Both the position numbers and the translations under genes were made by a program. DNA of 64,000 nucleotides from JBGSTR01 sp963707135. GTDB taxonomy: Bacteria > Pseudomonadota > Gammaproteobacteria > Chromatiales > Chromatiaceae. The stretch spans positions 27,175-91,174 of the forward strand of contig CAVPOY010000005.1 in assembly GCA_963707135.1 (NCBI GenBank), given 5' to 3'. Shown here piece by piece: positions 27,393 to 35,565 of the stretch. How positions within the stretch are numbered: the first letter of the stretch is position 1; each line of letters begins with the position of its first letter. The notes under the pieces were generated by a model, which was given only the letters and a program-made list of their open reading frames with translations, made no database searches and was not told where the DNA came from.

Positions 27393-28463
27393 TCAGACCC
27401 CGTCGAACATCCGGCCCGGGTTCAATATCCGGTTCGGGTCGAATGCCTGTTTCAGGCTCAGGTGCAGCCGCATCAGCTCGGGAGGGGGCCGCTGAAAGAC
27501 CTCGCCGGCCCGGTCGCCGCCGCGAAACAGCGTGGCATGGCCGCCGACCCGGGCGGCCGCGGACCGGATGGTATCCGGAGCCGCATAGCCGCGCAGCCAG
27601 CGCTGCGCCCCGCCCCACTCGATGAGCTGCTTGCCTGGGAGTTCCAGCGGCGCCGAGGTCTGGGGAACCGACAGCCGCCACAGGGGCTGGTCGCCGGCGA
27701 AGAACCCGTGCCGCTGCTCGCGGATCTTCGAGTCCCAGAAAGCGTCGGCCTCGGCCTCATCGACGGCATCGCCGCCGATCTCCGGGACCGCCGCCGCGAC
27801 GCCCTGCTCGGCGCCGGCGAGGCGAACCCAGAGTCGCTCGCCGTCGTAGCAGGTTGCGTTTATGGGCAGCGGCCGTGCCGCCCAGCGATTCATCAGCTCG
27901 ATGGCCTCGGCCGGAGGGCGCGGCTGCGCCAGCGTGCGGCGGGCCGGCGGGATCGGCAGGACCTTGACGCTGACGTCGAGCAGCACACCCAGGGTCCCGT
28001 AGGCGCCGGTCATCAGTCGCGAGATGTCGTAGCCCGCCACATTTTTCATGACCTCGCCGCCGAAGCGCAGCACCTGCCCGCGGCCGGTCAGAACCCGGGT
28101 GCCGAGCACCAGGTCCCGCGCGGCGCCGGCATAGGGCCGAGCCGGCCCGGACAGGCCGCAGGCGATGGTCGCGCCAATAGTCGCGCCGGGGCCGAACGAC
28201 GGCGGCTCGAAGGGAAGCATCTGCCCCTGTTCGGCGAGCACGGCCTGCAGGTCGGCGAGCGTCGTGCCGCAGCGCGCGGTGACCACCAGCTCCTTGGGCT
28301 GGTAATTGAGAATGCCCGCGTGGCCGGCCAGATCCAGCGGCTCGCCGTCGACCGGTCGGCCTAGGAATGCCTTGGTGCCGTTTCCGCGCAGAGCCAGCGG
28401 GGTCCCATCGGCGGCGGCGGCGCGGACGCGCTCCTGGAGCTCGGTGGTCAAGTCATCAGTCAC
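27393..28463 (-). CDS. glcE: Glycolate oxidase FAD-binding subunit GlcE
   Basis: 356 residues, FAD-linked oxidase fold. FAD-binding segments LALRGNGTKAFLG near residue 22 and FGPGATIGATIACGLSGPARPYAG near 107, followed by GEVMKNVAGYDISRLM, match GlcE. The C-terminus ends FDPNRILNPGRMF as in the family. Start is GTG. GlcE is shorter than GlcD and works with GlcD and GlcF; here glcE comes first with a REP-like element and ruvA upstream, so glcD must lie elsewhere or be replaced. Confidence 0.92.
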   Translation of the reverse strand: MTDDLTTELQERVRAAAADGTPLALRGNGTKAFLGRPVDGEPLDLAGHAGILNYQPKELVVTARCGTTLADLQAVLAEQGQMLPFEPPSFGPGATIGATIACGLSGPARPYAGAARDLVLGTRVLTGRGQVLRFGGEVMKNVAGYDISRLMTGAYGTLGVLLDVSVKVLPIPPARRTLAQPRPPAEAIELMNRWAARPLPINATCYDGERLWVRLAGAEQGVAAAVPEIGGDAVDEAEADAFWDSKIREQRHGFFAGDQPLWRLSVPQTSAPLELPGKQLIEWGGAQRWLRGYAAPDTIRSAAARVGGHATLFRGGDRAGEVFQRPPPELMRLHLSLKQAFDPNRILNPGRMFDGV

Positions 28464-28500
28464 TGGTGACTACTCCGATTGTCGACGGCAAGATGCTTAG

Positions 28501-28562
28501 GTTGGGTTGAGCTTGCGAACCCCAACAATAGCGGCATCAGGCCGCGAAAGCGTTGGGGTTCG
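28501..28562. repeat. REP-like inverted-repeat element between ruvA and glcE
   Basis: CGAACCCCAAC (28516-28526) and GTTGGGGTTCG (28552-28562) are perfect 11-bp inverted arms. The loop holds a second stem, GCGGC/GCCGC. A further GTTGGGTT at 28501 can pair with the left arm instead. Such alternative hairpins are typical of REP elements or bidirectional terminators. It lies downstream of ruvA and just upstream of glcE. Confidence 0.6.
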
Positions 28563-28604
28563 TTCCTCGCCCCGACCTGGCTGGTCATATGGGTTTTTCA
28601 CGCG

Positions 28605-29207
28605 TCACAGGTTCACGGCTCGCAACGCGGCCCGGATGATCTCCTCGGAGGTCGTCGCCCCGGCATCGACGGCGCGCGCCATCCGATTCGCATCGGCCGG
28701 ACGATAGCCAAGCGCCATCAGCGCGCTGACCGCATCGGCAAGCGCGGTATCCTCGGCGCTTCCGCCCGGAACAGTCCCCGGAACCCCCGCCGGCCCCGCG
28801 CCGAGGCCATCGAGGCGGTCACGCATCTCGATGACCAGCCGCTGGGCGGTCTTGCGGCCGATACCCGGAATCCGAATCAGGGCGTCCAGGTCCTCGAACT
28901 CGACGCACTGGGCGAACCGCTGGGCGTCCATCCCCGAGAGGATGGCCAGCGCCATCCGCGCGCCGACACCTGTCACCTTCAGCAGGCTGCGAAACAGGTC
29001 CCGATCCTGCTCGCGCGCGAATCCGTACAGGACCTGGGCGTCCTCGCGCACAGCCAGATGGGTTACCAGGGTCACGGTCTCGCCGAGCGGCGGCAGCGCG
29101 TAAAAGGTCGACATCGGGGCCTCGAGCTCGTAGCCGACCCCGCCGACGTCGAGGACCAGATGTGGCGGGCACCGCACCAGGATCGCTCCGCGCAGCCGGC
29201 CGATCAT
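28605..29207 (-). CDS. ruvA: Holliday junction branch migration protein RuvA
   Basis: 200 residues starting MIGRLRGAI at the ATG at 29207. OB-fold N-terminal domain (VGYELEAP), two helix-hairpin-helix motifs (KVTGVGARMALAIL and RIPGIGRKTAQRLVIEM), and the C-terminal RuvB-binding domain after a flexible linker (ADAVSALMALGYRPADANRMARAV). RuvA tetramers hold the junction for RuvB. It overlaps ruvC by four bases. In many gammaproteobacteria ruvB follows; here the next gene is glcE. Confidence 0.95.
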   Translation of the reverse strand: MIGRLRGAILVRCPPHLVLDVGGVGYELEAPMSTFYALPPLGETVTLVTHLAVREDAQVLYGFAREQDRDLFRSLLKVTGVGARMALAILSGMDAQRFAQCVEFEDLDALIRIPGIGRKTAQRLVIEMRDRLDGLGAGPAGVPGTVPGGSAEDTALADAVSALMALGYRPADANRMARAVDAGATTSEEIIRAALRAVNL

Positions 29208-29740
29208 GGGCGCCAGTCCCGCCAGGAGGCGGCCGCACGCTTGCGGGCCGGGATCCCCATGGAATGGGCGTGACAGAGCGCGATCGCCAGCGCATCCGCC
29301 TCGTCCTCCGCGGGCTCGTCCACAAGGGCGAGCAGGACCCGCACCATATGCTGGACCTGTCCCTTTTCCGCCCCGCCGGTTCCGACCACGGCGAGCTTGA
29401 CCGACTTCGGGCTGTACTCGTGCACCGTGACGCCCCCCTTCAGCCCCGCGCACAGGACCGCCCCGCGCGCCTGTCCAATCTTGAGCGCCGCCGTCGGGTC
29501 GCGGGCGAAGATCAACTGCTCGACCGCCATCTCGTGAGGGCGATACTCGGCTACGATGGCGGCGACCCGGTCGAAGATCAGACCCAGGCGCCCCGGCCAG
29601 GGCTGCTCGCCGACCCGAACGCAGCCGCTCGCGACCCGCACGCTCTGCCGGCCGTCGGTGTCGATCACCGCGAAACCGGTGGTCCGCGACCCCGGGTCGA
29701 CGCCGAGGATGCGGTGACGGAGGCGCGACGTTGTCGACAT
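29204..29740 (-). CDS. ruvC: Holliday junction resolvase RuvC
   Basis: 178 residues. Opens ILGVDPGSRTTGFAVID with the first catalytic Asp; further acidic catalytic residues are in AVEQLIFARDPTAALKIGQARG and DEPAEDEADALAIALCH. Length and motifs match RuvC endonuclease, which cuts Holliday junctions bound by RuvAB. Overlap with ruvA (ATGA-like) and the yebC gene upstream reproduce the common yebC-ruvC-ruvA order. Confidence 0.95.
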   Translation of the reverse strand: MSTTSRLRHRILGVDPGSRTTGFAVIDTDGRQSVRVASGCVRVGEQPWPGRLGLIFDRVAAIVAEYRPHEMAVEQLIFARDPTAALKIGQARGAVLCAGLKGGVTVHEYSPKSVKLAVVGTGGAEKGQVQHMVRVLLALVDEPAEDEADALAIALCHAHSMGIPARKRAAASWRDWRP

Positions 29741-29777
29741 CGGACGCTCGGCTCAGACTCGGCCGATCGGGCCGCGC

Positions 29778-30527
29778 TCAGGCATCGAGCGCCGCCAGAA
29801 TCTCATTGGCAATGTCGGCATTGTGGTAGACCTCCTGCACGTCGTCCAGGTCGTTGAGGACGTCGACCATCCGCAGCAACTTTTCCGCCGTGTCCCGATC
29901 GAGCTCGGCCGACGTCGCGGCGTTGTAGGTGACCTCGGCGATCTCGGTGTCGAGCCCGGCCCCGGCGAGCCCGCGGCGCACAGCCTCGAATTCCTCCGGC
30001 GTTGTGACCACGTCCAGGGAGCCGTCGTCGTTGACCAGGACGTCCTCCGCCCCGGCCTCCAGGGCCGCCTCCATGACCGCGTCCTCGTCGGTCCCGGGCT
30101 GGAAGCTGACGATCCCCTGCTTGGTGAAGAGATAGGACACCGAACCGTCCGTGCCCAGATTGCCGCCGTGCTTCGTGAAAGCGTGCCTGACCTCCGCCGC
30201 GGTGCGATTGCGGTTGTCCGTCATGCAGTCGACCATGACCGCGACGCCGCCGGGGCCGTAGCCCTCGTAGCGGATCTCCTCGTAGTCCTCACCCTCGGTG
30301 CCGCCGGCCCCGCGCTTGATGGCCCGATCGACCGTATCCCTCGGCATATTGGCCGCGAAGGCCTTGTCCATCGCGAGCCGCAGCCGGGGGTTTGCGCCGG
30401 GGTCGCCGCCGCCCTCCCGGGACGCGACCGTGACCTCGCGTATCAGCTTGGTCCAGGTCTTGCCGCGCTGCTTGTCCTGCGCGGCCTTGCGGTGCTTTAT
30501 GTTGGCCCATTTGCTGTGACCGGCCAT
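29778..30527 (-). CDS. yebC: YebC/PmpR family protein
   Basis: 249 residues beginning MAGHSKWANIKHRKAAQDKQRGK, the family signature, followed by KRGAGGTEGEDYEEIRYEGYGPGGVAVMVDCMTDN. Members bind DNA as regulators in some bacteria, and others bind ribosomes and relieve polyproline stalling. The ATG at 30527 is the conserved start. First gene of yebC-ruvC-ruvA. Confidence 0.95.
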   Translation of the reverse strand: MAGHSKWANIKHRKAAQDKQRGKTWTKLIREVTVASREGGGDPGANPRLRLAMDKAFAANMPRDTVDRAIKRGAGGTEGEDYEEIRYEGYGPGGVAVMVDCMTDNRNRTAAEVRHAFTKHGGNLGTDGSVSYLFTKQGIVSFQPGTDEDAVMEAALEAGAEDVLVNDDGSLDVVTTPEEFEAVRRGLAGAGLDTEIAEVTYNAATSAELDRDTAEKLLRMVDVLNDLDDVQEVYHNADIANEILAALDA

Positions 30528-30860
30528 CTTGATATCTCTCCTGACTCGCGGCGCCGCGACCCGGCTCGCCGGCTAGCGTGCGACCCCGGGGCCCGCGCCC
30601 CAAGGATAACGCTGACGATTGAAAAGCAGGTTAGTCTAGCATCGGGGGTCGGCCGCCGGGCAATCGCGGCGAACCCGCGAGTCCGACGCCTGCCGTCCAA
30701 CGGGCGCCCGCAGCCCCCGCGCATACCCCGCCCGTTCGGCACGGTCCGGTAACCCGCACGTGATAACATCCGCGGTCCCGAGCGCCGGAGCTCAAGTAGC
30801 GTCCGGAAACGCGGCTCGTGAGGGCGCCCCGAACCGATACTCATCGACACACCCGACACC
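30528..30860. other. Divergent intergenic region between yebC and the LOG-domain gene
   Basis: About 330 GC-rich bases without a credible gene. It must carry the promoters of both divergent genes, but no clear -35/-10 pair or repeat stood out. Confidence 0.5.
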
Positions 30861-32888
30861 ATGTATGTGACACCCGAAACGGACGACGGCTGGGTCACGG
30901 CCGTCGATGGCTGCGAGGGCGATACCCTCTGCGTAGAGGCACGGTTCAGCATCCCCGCGGCCTTTCGAGAACTGATCGCCGGGCGCGAATCGGAGCTCGT
31001 GTTCGCGGCGCGCAGCCGGCTGGCGCGACTCGGGATCAACATAGTCCCGCTCGACTCGCCCCGATTCGACGGCGGCTTCTGCGACCTGCGTCTGGGTATC
31101 GTCGCCGCCATCCGGTCCTACGGGATAGCCGAGCACCTGGAGCGCATCGTCGTGCCCGGGCTGCGGGTCGGGCGACTCGTCTTCTGTCCGATGGACACCC
31201 GGCTGGAATCGACCGAGATCCATCGGCTGATCCGCGACAATGAGCTGCAGGTGCCGGCGGGCTTTTCACTGGCCGCCAACGGCTTCCTGATACTGCGCCC
31301 GCAGCAACAGGTGTTCCGCTTTCAGAAGCCGCTGACGTCCCGGGAAATCACCGCCGTCGCGACGCACGCGGACGGCAAGGACCTGCTGAACCGGCTACAG
31401 GTCCGGGAGCCGGTGGATCACATCGAGCTGCCGCCGCACGATGGGGTGGTGACAGCCTGCTCGATGTTCCTGCACAGGCACTACGTGGTGCTGCGAAATC
31501 TTGACGATTCGCTGGGCTTCCACCTGCAGGCGACCGTCCTGGACCCTATCTCCACCCGCGGCACCAACATCTACCTGGAGTTCATCAACCGTTCGGACCA
31601 GCTGATCGTGAACCCGAGCGTCGCGGCTTCGGTCCACGAGGCCGTAAGGCTCGAGCCAAGGCGCTCCTATTGGCACGGGGGCCCGTCCCCGGCATTCGCC
31701 GAGGCCGGATCGGCAGCCGATGCGGGTTCGGCCCCGGTCCCTGTTCTCGCCGCCAAACCCGGCACGGCCGATCCGGAATGTGCCGAGCTGCTCGCGGTCT
31801 TCAACCGGCTGGAGGCCGAGCCCACCGGTGACCGTTATTCCCACCGGATGATGGCGGCGGTGTCCGACCCGATCAGCCTGCTCCAGGGCGCCGAGCCGGA
31901 CCTGATCTGGACCGGCCCCCAGGCCCCGCGCGACCCCCGCGGCGGCACGGATCTGGCGGCCGGGCTGGTCGCCGAGGGGCTCGGGGTGAACCGCGGCGCC
32001 GAGGTCGGCACCCAGATCCTGGCCGCGGTGCCCGACGGCGCCCGAAGCACGCTGCTGCTCGGCTATTTTCCAAACTTGATCGAGCACACCGAGATCTGCC
32101 TGGCGGCGCTGCGCAACAAGATCCGCCGGATCGTGTTTCGCCGCGCATCCTTCGAGCACGGGTACTTCCTCTCGACCCGCGACCAGGGCCGTCTGGCGGA
32201 CTACGAGGCCTTGGGCATCGAGGTCTTCTGGTGCAACGAGGCCCGGGGACACGTGGTCCGGCACGTCTTCCGCGGCCTGCGGGGCTATTTCACGACACCG
32301 GAGAAGGTCGACCGGTTCCGCTCCTCGCTGGTGTTCGCGATCTACGGCTCGACGAAACCGCTCGGCGCGAGCGAGATCGCGCGCACCGAACAATTGCTCG
32401 CCAACCTGCGGGGCCTGTTCGGCAGCGACATAGGCGTCCTGACCGGTGGCGGCCCGGGCGCGATGCAACAGGTAACCGACGCGGCCCACCGCCTGGGCCT
32501 CATGGTCGGCTCCAGCTTCATCGAGACCGTCGACCAGGAGCCAAACAAGAGCGCGGACTTCTATCAGACCTTCCAGGCGCGCAGCCGCCAGTCGCGACAG
32601 CGGTGGTTCGAAATCGCGAGCTTCCACATCTTCCTGATCGGCGGGGCAGGCACCCTGGAGGAGATCGGGCTGACGCTGACAGACATGAAGCTCGGGGTCA
32701 TCGAGGCCAGCCCGATCGTGTTCCTGGACAGCTCGGGCGAGGACTTTTACTGGGAGGGGCTGCAGGCCCAGCTGACCCATATGGTCCGACAACGGCGGAT
32801 GCCGGCCTGGTTGCTGGACAATATCCTGATGACGTCGGACCCGGACGAGATCCCCCACTTTTACAGAAAGGTCCTGAGGATCGGTTGA
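30861..32888 (+). CDS. Large LOG-domain protein with unassigned N-terminal half
   Basis: 675 residues. The C-terminal about 180 residues form a LOG/lysine-decarboxylase-like Rossmann domain: VFAIYGSTKP, VLTGGGPGAMQQVTDAAH, MVGSSFIET and the signature GGAGTLEEIGLTLTDMK. The canonical PGGxGTxxE is GGAGTLEE here. Normal LOG proteins are about 200 residues. The about 470 residues upstream include a middle segment with LLLGYFPNLIEHTEICLAALRNKIRR and no domain I recognise. LOG relatives cleave ribose-5'-monophosphates from N6-modified AMP or sense nucleotides; the substrate here is unknown. It has no same-strand partner close by. Confidence 0.7.
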   Translation: MYVTPETDDGWVTAVDGCEGDTLCVEARFSIPAAFRELIAGRESELVFAARSRLARLGINIVPLDSPRFDGGFCDLRLGIVAAIRSYGIAEHLERIVVPGLRVGRLVFCPMDTRLESTEIHRLIRDNELQVPAGFSLAANGFLILRPQQQVFRFQKPLTSREITAVATHADGKDLLNRLQVREPVDHIELPPHDGVVTACSMFLHRHYVVLRNLDDSLGFHLQATVLDPISTRGTNIYLEFINRSDQLIVNPSVAASVHEAVRLEPRRSYWHGGPSPAFAEAGSAADAGSAPVPVLAAKPGTADPECAELLAVFNRLEAEPTGDRYSHRMMAAVSDPISLLQGAEPDLIWTGPQAPRDPRGGTDLAAGLVAEGLGVNRGAEVGTQILAAVPDGARSTLLLGYFPNLIEHTEICLAALRNKIRRIVFRRASFEHGYFLSTRDQGRLADYEALGIEVFWCNEARGHVVRHVFRGLRGYFTTPEKVDRFRSSLVFAIYGSTKPLGASEIARTEQLLANLRGLFGSDIGVLTGGGPGAMQQVTDAAHRLGLMVGSSFIETVDQEPNKSADFYQTFQARSRQSRQRWFEIASFHIFLIGGAGTLEEIGLTLTDMKLGVIEASPIVFLDSSGEDFYWEGLQAQLTHMVRQRRMPAWLLDNILMTSDPDEIPHFYRKVLRIG

Positions 32889-33208
32889 TTCGCCCGAAGG
32901 CACGGGGGGATTGCATGCCGCAACGGTTCGTCTCGCGGCCCGCCCCGTGGAGCGACCTGCACGACCACGCGCGAGAGGTCCGCGAATACCGTCGGCTGGG
33001 TCCGGCTATTGTCCCTGTCGCGTTAAACGGGGACAATCCGGTTTGACTATCGCGCTTCGAAACCCTTCGTGATTGGCTACCCTATCCCAAGGGGCCCTGA
33101 ATCGTCTCCTGTTCAACCGAGCCCGGGGCCGGATCCACGCAACGGGCGAAACGCCGCCCATGCGCGCCCTCACCGGCCAAGCCTGTTACCGATATCCGAG
33201 ACCTCGCC
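32889..33208. other. Intergenic region upstream of zapD
   Basis: About 320 bases. Open frames crossing it are shadows without domain character. I see no clear promoter, terminator or repeat. Confidence 0.5.
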
Positions 33209-33976
33209 GTGGCCACACAGATCATCTTCGAACATCCACTGAACGAGCGCATCCGCACCTTTCTGCGCCTCGAGCACCTGTTCGAGAAGGTCAACCACTT
33301 CGTGCCCCAGTACGACGCCTGGGCGACCCGCGTCGCGATCGAGGCCCTGATCGACATCGTCGCGATCACGGCACGGGCCGACGTCAAGACCGAGCTCTTG
33401 AAAGAGGTCGATCGCAATCTGGCCACGATCAGGCGGATCGCCACCCAGCCCGGCGTGGACCCGGCGGCGCTGAACCGGGTCCTGCGCAACCTGGAGGAGG
33501 CGGCGAGCGGTGTCCAGGGCCTGTCCGGGCCGATCGGGCAGACCGCGCGAGAGGACGACTTTCTCAAGAGCATCGCCCAGCGCAGCAGCATCCCCGGCGG
33601 CGCCTGCAGCTTCGACCTTCCGCTGTTCCATCACTGGCTGATCCAGTCGCCGGAGCGTCGCCAGGCCCGCCTGGACCATTGGCTGCAGGACCTCTGGCCC
33701 GCCAACGAGGCGATCCGGCTGGTGCTGTCGCTGGCGCGCACCAGCGCCTCGCCACGCGACGAGTTGGCGCCGCGGGGCTTCTTCCAGGAGGCCCTGAGCA
33801 TCCAGGCCCCCGCGCAGATGGTTCGCGTCGGACTCAACGGCGCGGGCAACCTCTACCCGGAGATCAGCGGACACAAGAACCGCTTCAGCATCCGCTTCAT
33901 GAGCACCGAGCCCCGCGGACGGCCCTCCCAGAGCACCGAGGACGTGCCCTTCCGGCTCACCTGCTGCGTCTTCTAG
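33209..33976 (+). CDS. zapD: Cell division protein ZapD
   Basis: 255 residues opening MATQIIFEHPLNERIRTFLRLEHLF, the conserved ZapD N-terminus (DUF1342), with downstream segments RRIATQPGVDPAAL and NRFSIRFM. ZapD binds the FtsZ C-terminus and bundles FtsZ filaments at the division ring. The start is GTG at 33209. yacG follows after eight bases, the standard zapD-yacG pairing, though coaE is absent upstream. Confidence 0.93.
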   Translation: MATQIIFEHPLNERIRTFLRLEHLFEKVNHFVPQYDAWATRVAIEALIDIVAITARADVKTELLKEVDRNLATIRRIATQPGVDPAALNRVLRNLEEAASGVQGLSGPIGQTAREDDFLKSIAQRSSIPGGACSFDLPLFHHWLIQSPERRQARLDHWLQDLWPANEAIRLVLSLARTSASPRDELAPRGFFQEALSIQAPAQMVRVGLNGAGNLYPEISGHKNRFSIRFMSTEPRGRPSQSTEDVPFRLTCCVF

Positions 33977-33984
33977 CCCGGGCG

Positions 33985-34182
33985 ATGCCTAAGATCGTGG
34001 CCTGCCCGAACTGCGGCAAACCCGTTGAATGGACGGAACAGTCGCGCTGGCGTCCGTTCTGCAGCGAACGATGCCGGCTGCTGGACCTCGGCGAGTGGTT
34101 CGACGAAGGCCACCGTATCGGCGACCCGACCGACGCCCCCGGCGACGACCCGCCAAACCCGGACGATACCGACACCCACTGA
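33985..34182 (+). CDS. yacG: DNA gyrase inhibitor YacG
   Basis: 65 residues. A four-cysteine zinc finger, CPNCGK near residue 7 and FCSERCRLLDLGEW near 26, is the YacG signature, followed by an acidic tail rich in D and P. YacG binds GyrB and inhibits gyrase. It forms an operon with zapD, eight bases away. Confidence 0.93.
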   Translation: MPKIVACPNCGKPVEWTEQSRWRPFCSERCRLLDLGEWFDEGHRIGDPTDAPGDDPPNPDDTDTH

Positions 34183-34649
34183 CGCGCCGGCGACCGGGCC
34201 CGGTCAACGCGCAACAGGGACCGCGATTGCCCACGCTCCGGCAAGGACACAGCCGACACGGCGTAGGAATGCTTTCCTCCGACACGCAGAACCGAACCGC
34301 GCGTTGGCCGCGATATCGGGTGAAAGTCTCGTCAGAGTCCCACAAGGGCGGAAGCGTGCTCACCCCCTCCAATACAAGGGTAGCCAGTCCTAGCGGGATC
34401 AAGGTACAAGGGGGAACGCGGCAGCAGTTCCGCCATCCTGGTTGGCATCTGAATGGCGGATTGCCCTGCGGGCATCCGCCGTACAACTAACTCTTTGCGT
34501 TCAGAACTGGCGCTGGCACGGGCATTGCCCTCCGCCCACCCGGTAAAGAATCGCCGGGACGCATTATAATTACCTAGCAGGATCTGCGTGTTACCTGCGG
34601 TTCGACAGGAAAGGGGACTTACCACACACAAACAAAAAGGAGGTGCGTC
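34183..34649. other. Intergenic region upstream of osmC with repeat copy
   Basis: About 470 bases without a gene. It carries one copy of a 38-bp direct repeat (34414-34451), and next to it an inverted repeat around 34455-34480 (GCGGATTGCC against GGGCATCCGC). The final 70 bases are AT-richer and lead to a strong AAGGAGG site before osmC. Confidence 0.55.
34414..34451 (+). repeat. Imperfect 38-bp direct repeat, left copy
   Basis: Begins GAACGCGGCAGC and ends GGCATCTG. It matches the copy at 35314-35351 at 32 of 38 positions. The two copies flank the osmC gene in direct orientation. Confidence 0.55.
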
Positions 34650-35192
34650 ATGTCACAAGAAACCGTCAAAGCCGCCCTGATGACGGCCATAGCCGGCATC
34701 CAGCAACACCCCGATGCCGCGAGGATGGAATTCCGCGTCGCCACTCAGCTCGAGGAAGATATGCGCTGCAGTGCCAACGTGCGCGAGTTCCCTCCCCTCT
34801 TTGTCGACGAGCCGCCGGACTTGGGCGGCAGCGATGCCAATGCGAACCCGGTTGAGCTGGTATTAGTCGCTTTGGGCACCTGCCAAGAAATCATGTACCG
34901 CGCGTATGCCTCGGTGATGGGCGTACCCCTCACCAGCGTGAAGGTGAAGCTTCGCGGTGACCTAGATCTGCGCGGTCTTTTCGGCATGGATCCGGATGTT
35001 CCTCCGGGTTATGAAAAGATTGCCTACGAGACCGAGCTAGACAGCCCTGCGGACAGAGATACTCTGCGTGGGCTGGTACAGACTGTGGAAAGCCACTGTC
35101 CGGTACTCGACACCCTAACGCGTCCGGTTGACGTCAGCGGTCGTGTCACCATCAACGGAGAGCCGATCGAGTCTGAGGCTCTAGCAGCTTGA
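34650..35192 (+). CDS. OsmC family protein
   Basis: 180 residues. OsmC/Ohr-type fold markers: the cysteine helix ELVLVALGTCQEIMYRAYA near residue 75 and the C-terminal cysteine in VETVESHCPVLDTLTRPV-like segment near 150. These two cysteines reduce organic hydroperoxides in characterised relatives. A strong AAGGAGG lies upstream of the ATG. Codon use looks less GC-biased than in the neighbours, and imperfect direct repeats flank the gene, so acquisition as a unit is possible. Substrate is unproven. Confidence 0.85.
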   Translation: MSQETVKAALMTAIAGIQQHPDAARMEFRVATQLEEDMRCSANVREFPPLFVDEPPDLGGSDANANPVELVLVALGTCQEIMYRAYASVMGVPLTSVKVKLRGDLDLRGLFGMDPDVPPGYEKIAYETELDSPADRDTLRGLVQTVESHCPVLDTLTRPVDVSGRVTINGEPIESEALAA

Positions 35193-35207
35193 TGGAGCGG
35201 AAAACGT

Positions 35208-35235
35208 GGCAGCGGGCGGGGTATCCCGCGCTGCC
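35208..35235 (+). terminator. GC-rich hairpin downstream of osmC
   Basis: GGCAGC pairs with GCTGCC and inner G/C stretches can also pair (GCGGG with CCCGC), starting 16 bases after the osmC stop. No T-run follows, so it is terminator-like at best. Confidence 0.4.
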
Positions 35236-35313
35236 ATCACCGCGGGGAGTGCGAGGTCGCCGACCAACGCGAGGCTTTGAGTTGAACTACACCGGGATCC
35301 GACAGACCCCGCC

Positions 35314-35351
35314 GAACGCGGCAGCGGTCCCGCCATCCCAGTTGACATATG
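35314..35351 (+). repeat. Imperfect 38-bp direct repeat, right copy
   Basis: Begins GAACGCGGCAGC and ends GACATATG. It differs from the left copy (34414-34451) at six positions. Possible footprint of insertion of the osmC segment or a duplicated noncoding element. Confidence 0.55.
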
Positions 35352-35565
35352 GGGGCGCTGGCTCGGGTCTTGACGTATATGTCTCGTAGCCTACGCGGTC
35401 GTCAGGGCCAGCGCGCGTAGCCGAGCGGAACGCGACGCGGGCGTCTTGCCGTTGCGACCCGTGCAGCTCAAACGTTAGCGTCCCCGCGGTCCGCATGCCT
35501 GTACACAGCGGCCGCTACCGAACGAGGCACTGGCGGCCGCTTCGGGTCGCAGCCGGCATTTCAGG

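Larger units (their letters stand above)
35193..35565. other. Intergenic region between osmC and the convergent peptidase gene
   Basis: About 370 bases. Contains the hairpin at 35208 and the right copy of the direct repeat (35314-35351). No gene is supported. Confidence 0.5.

Noticed and set aside
28479..29273. Long plus-strand frame over ruvA
   Set aside because: Lies antisense to clear ruvA and ruvC genes and lacks domain features.
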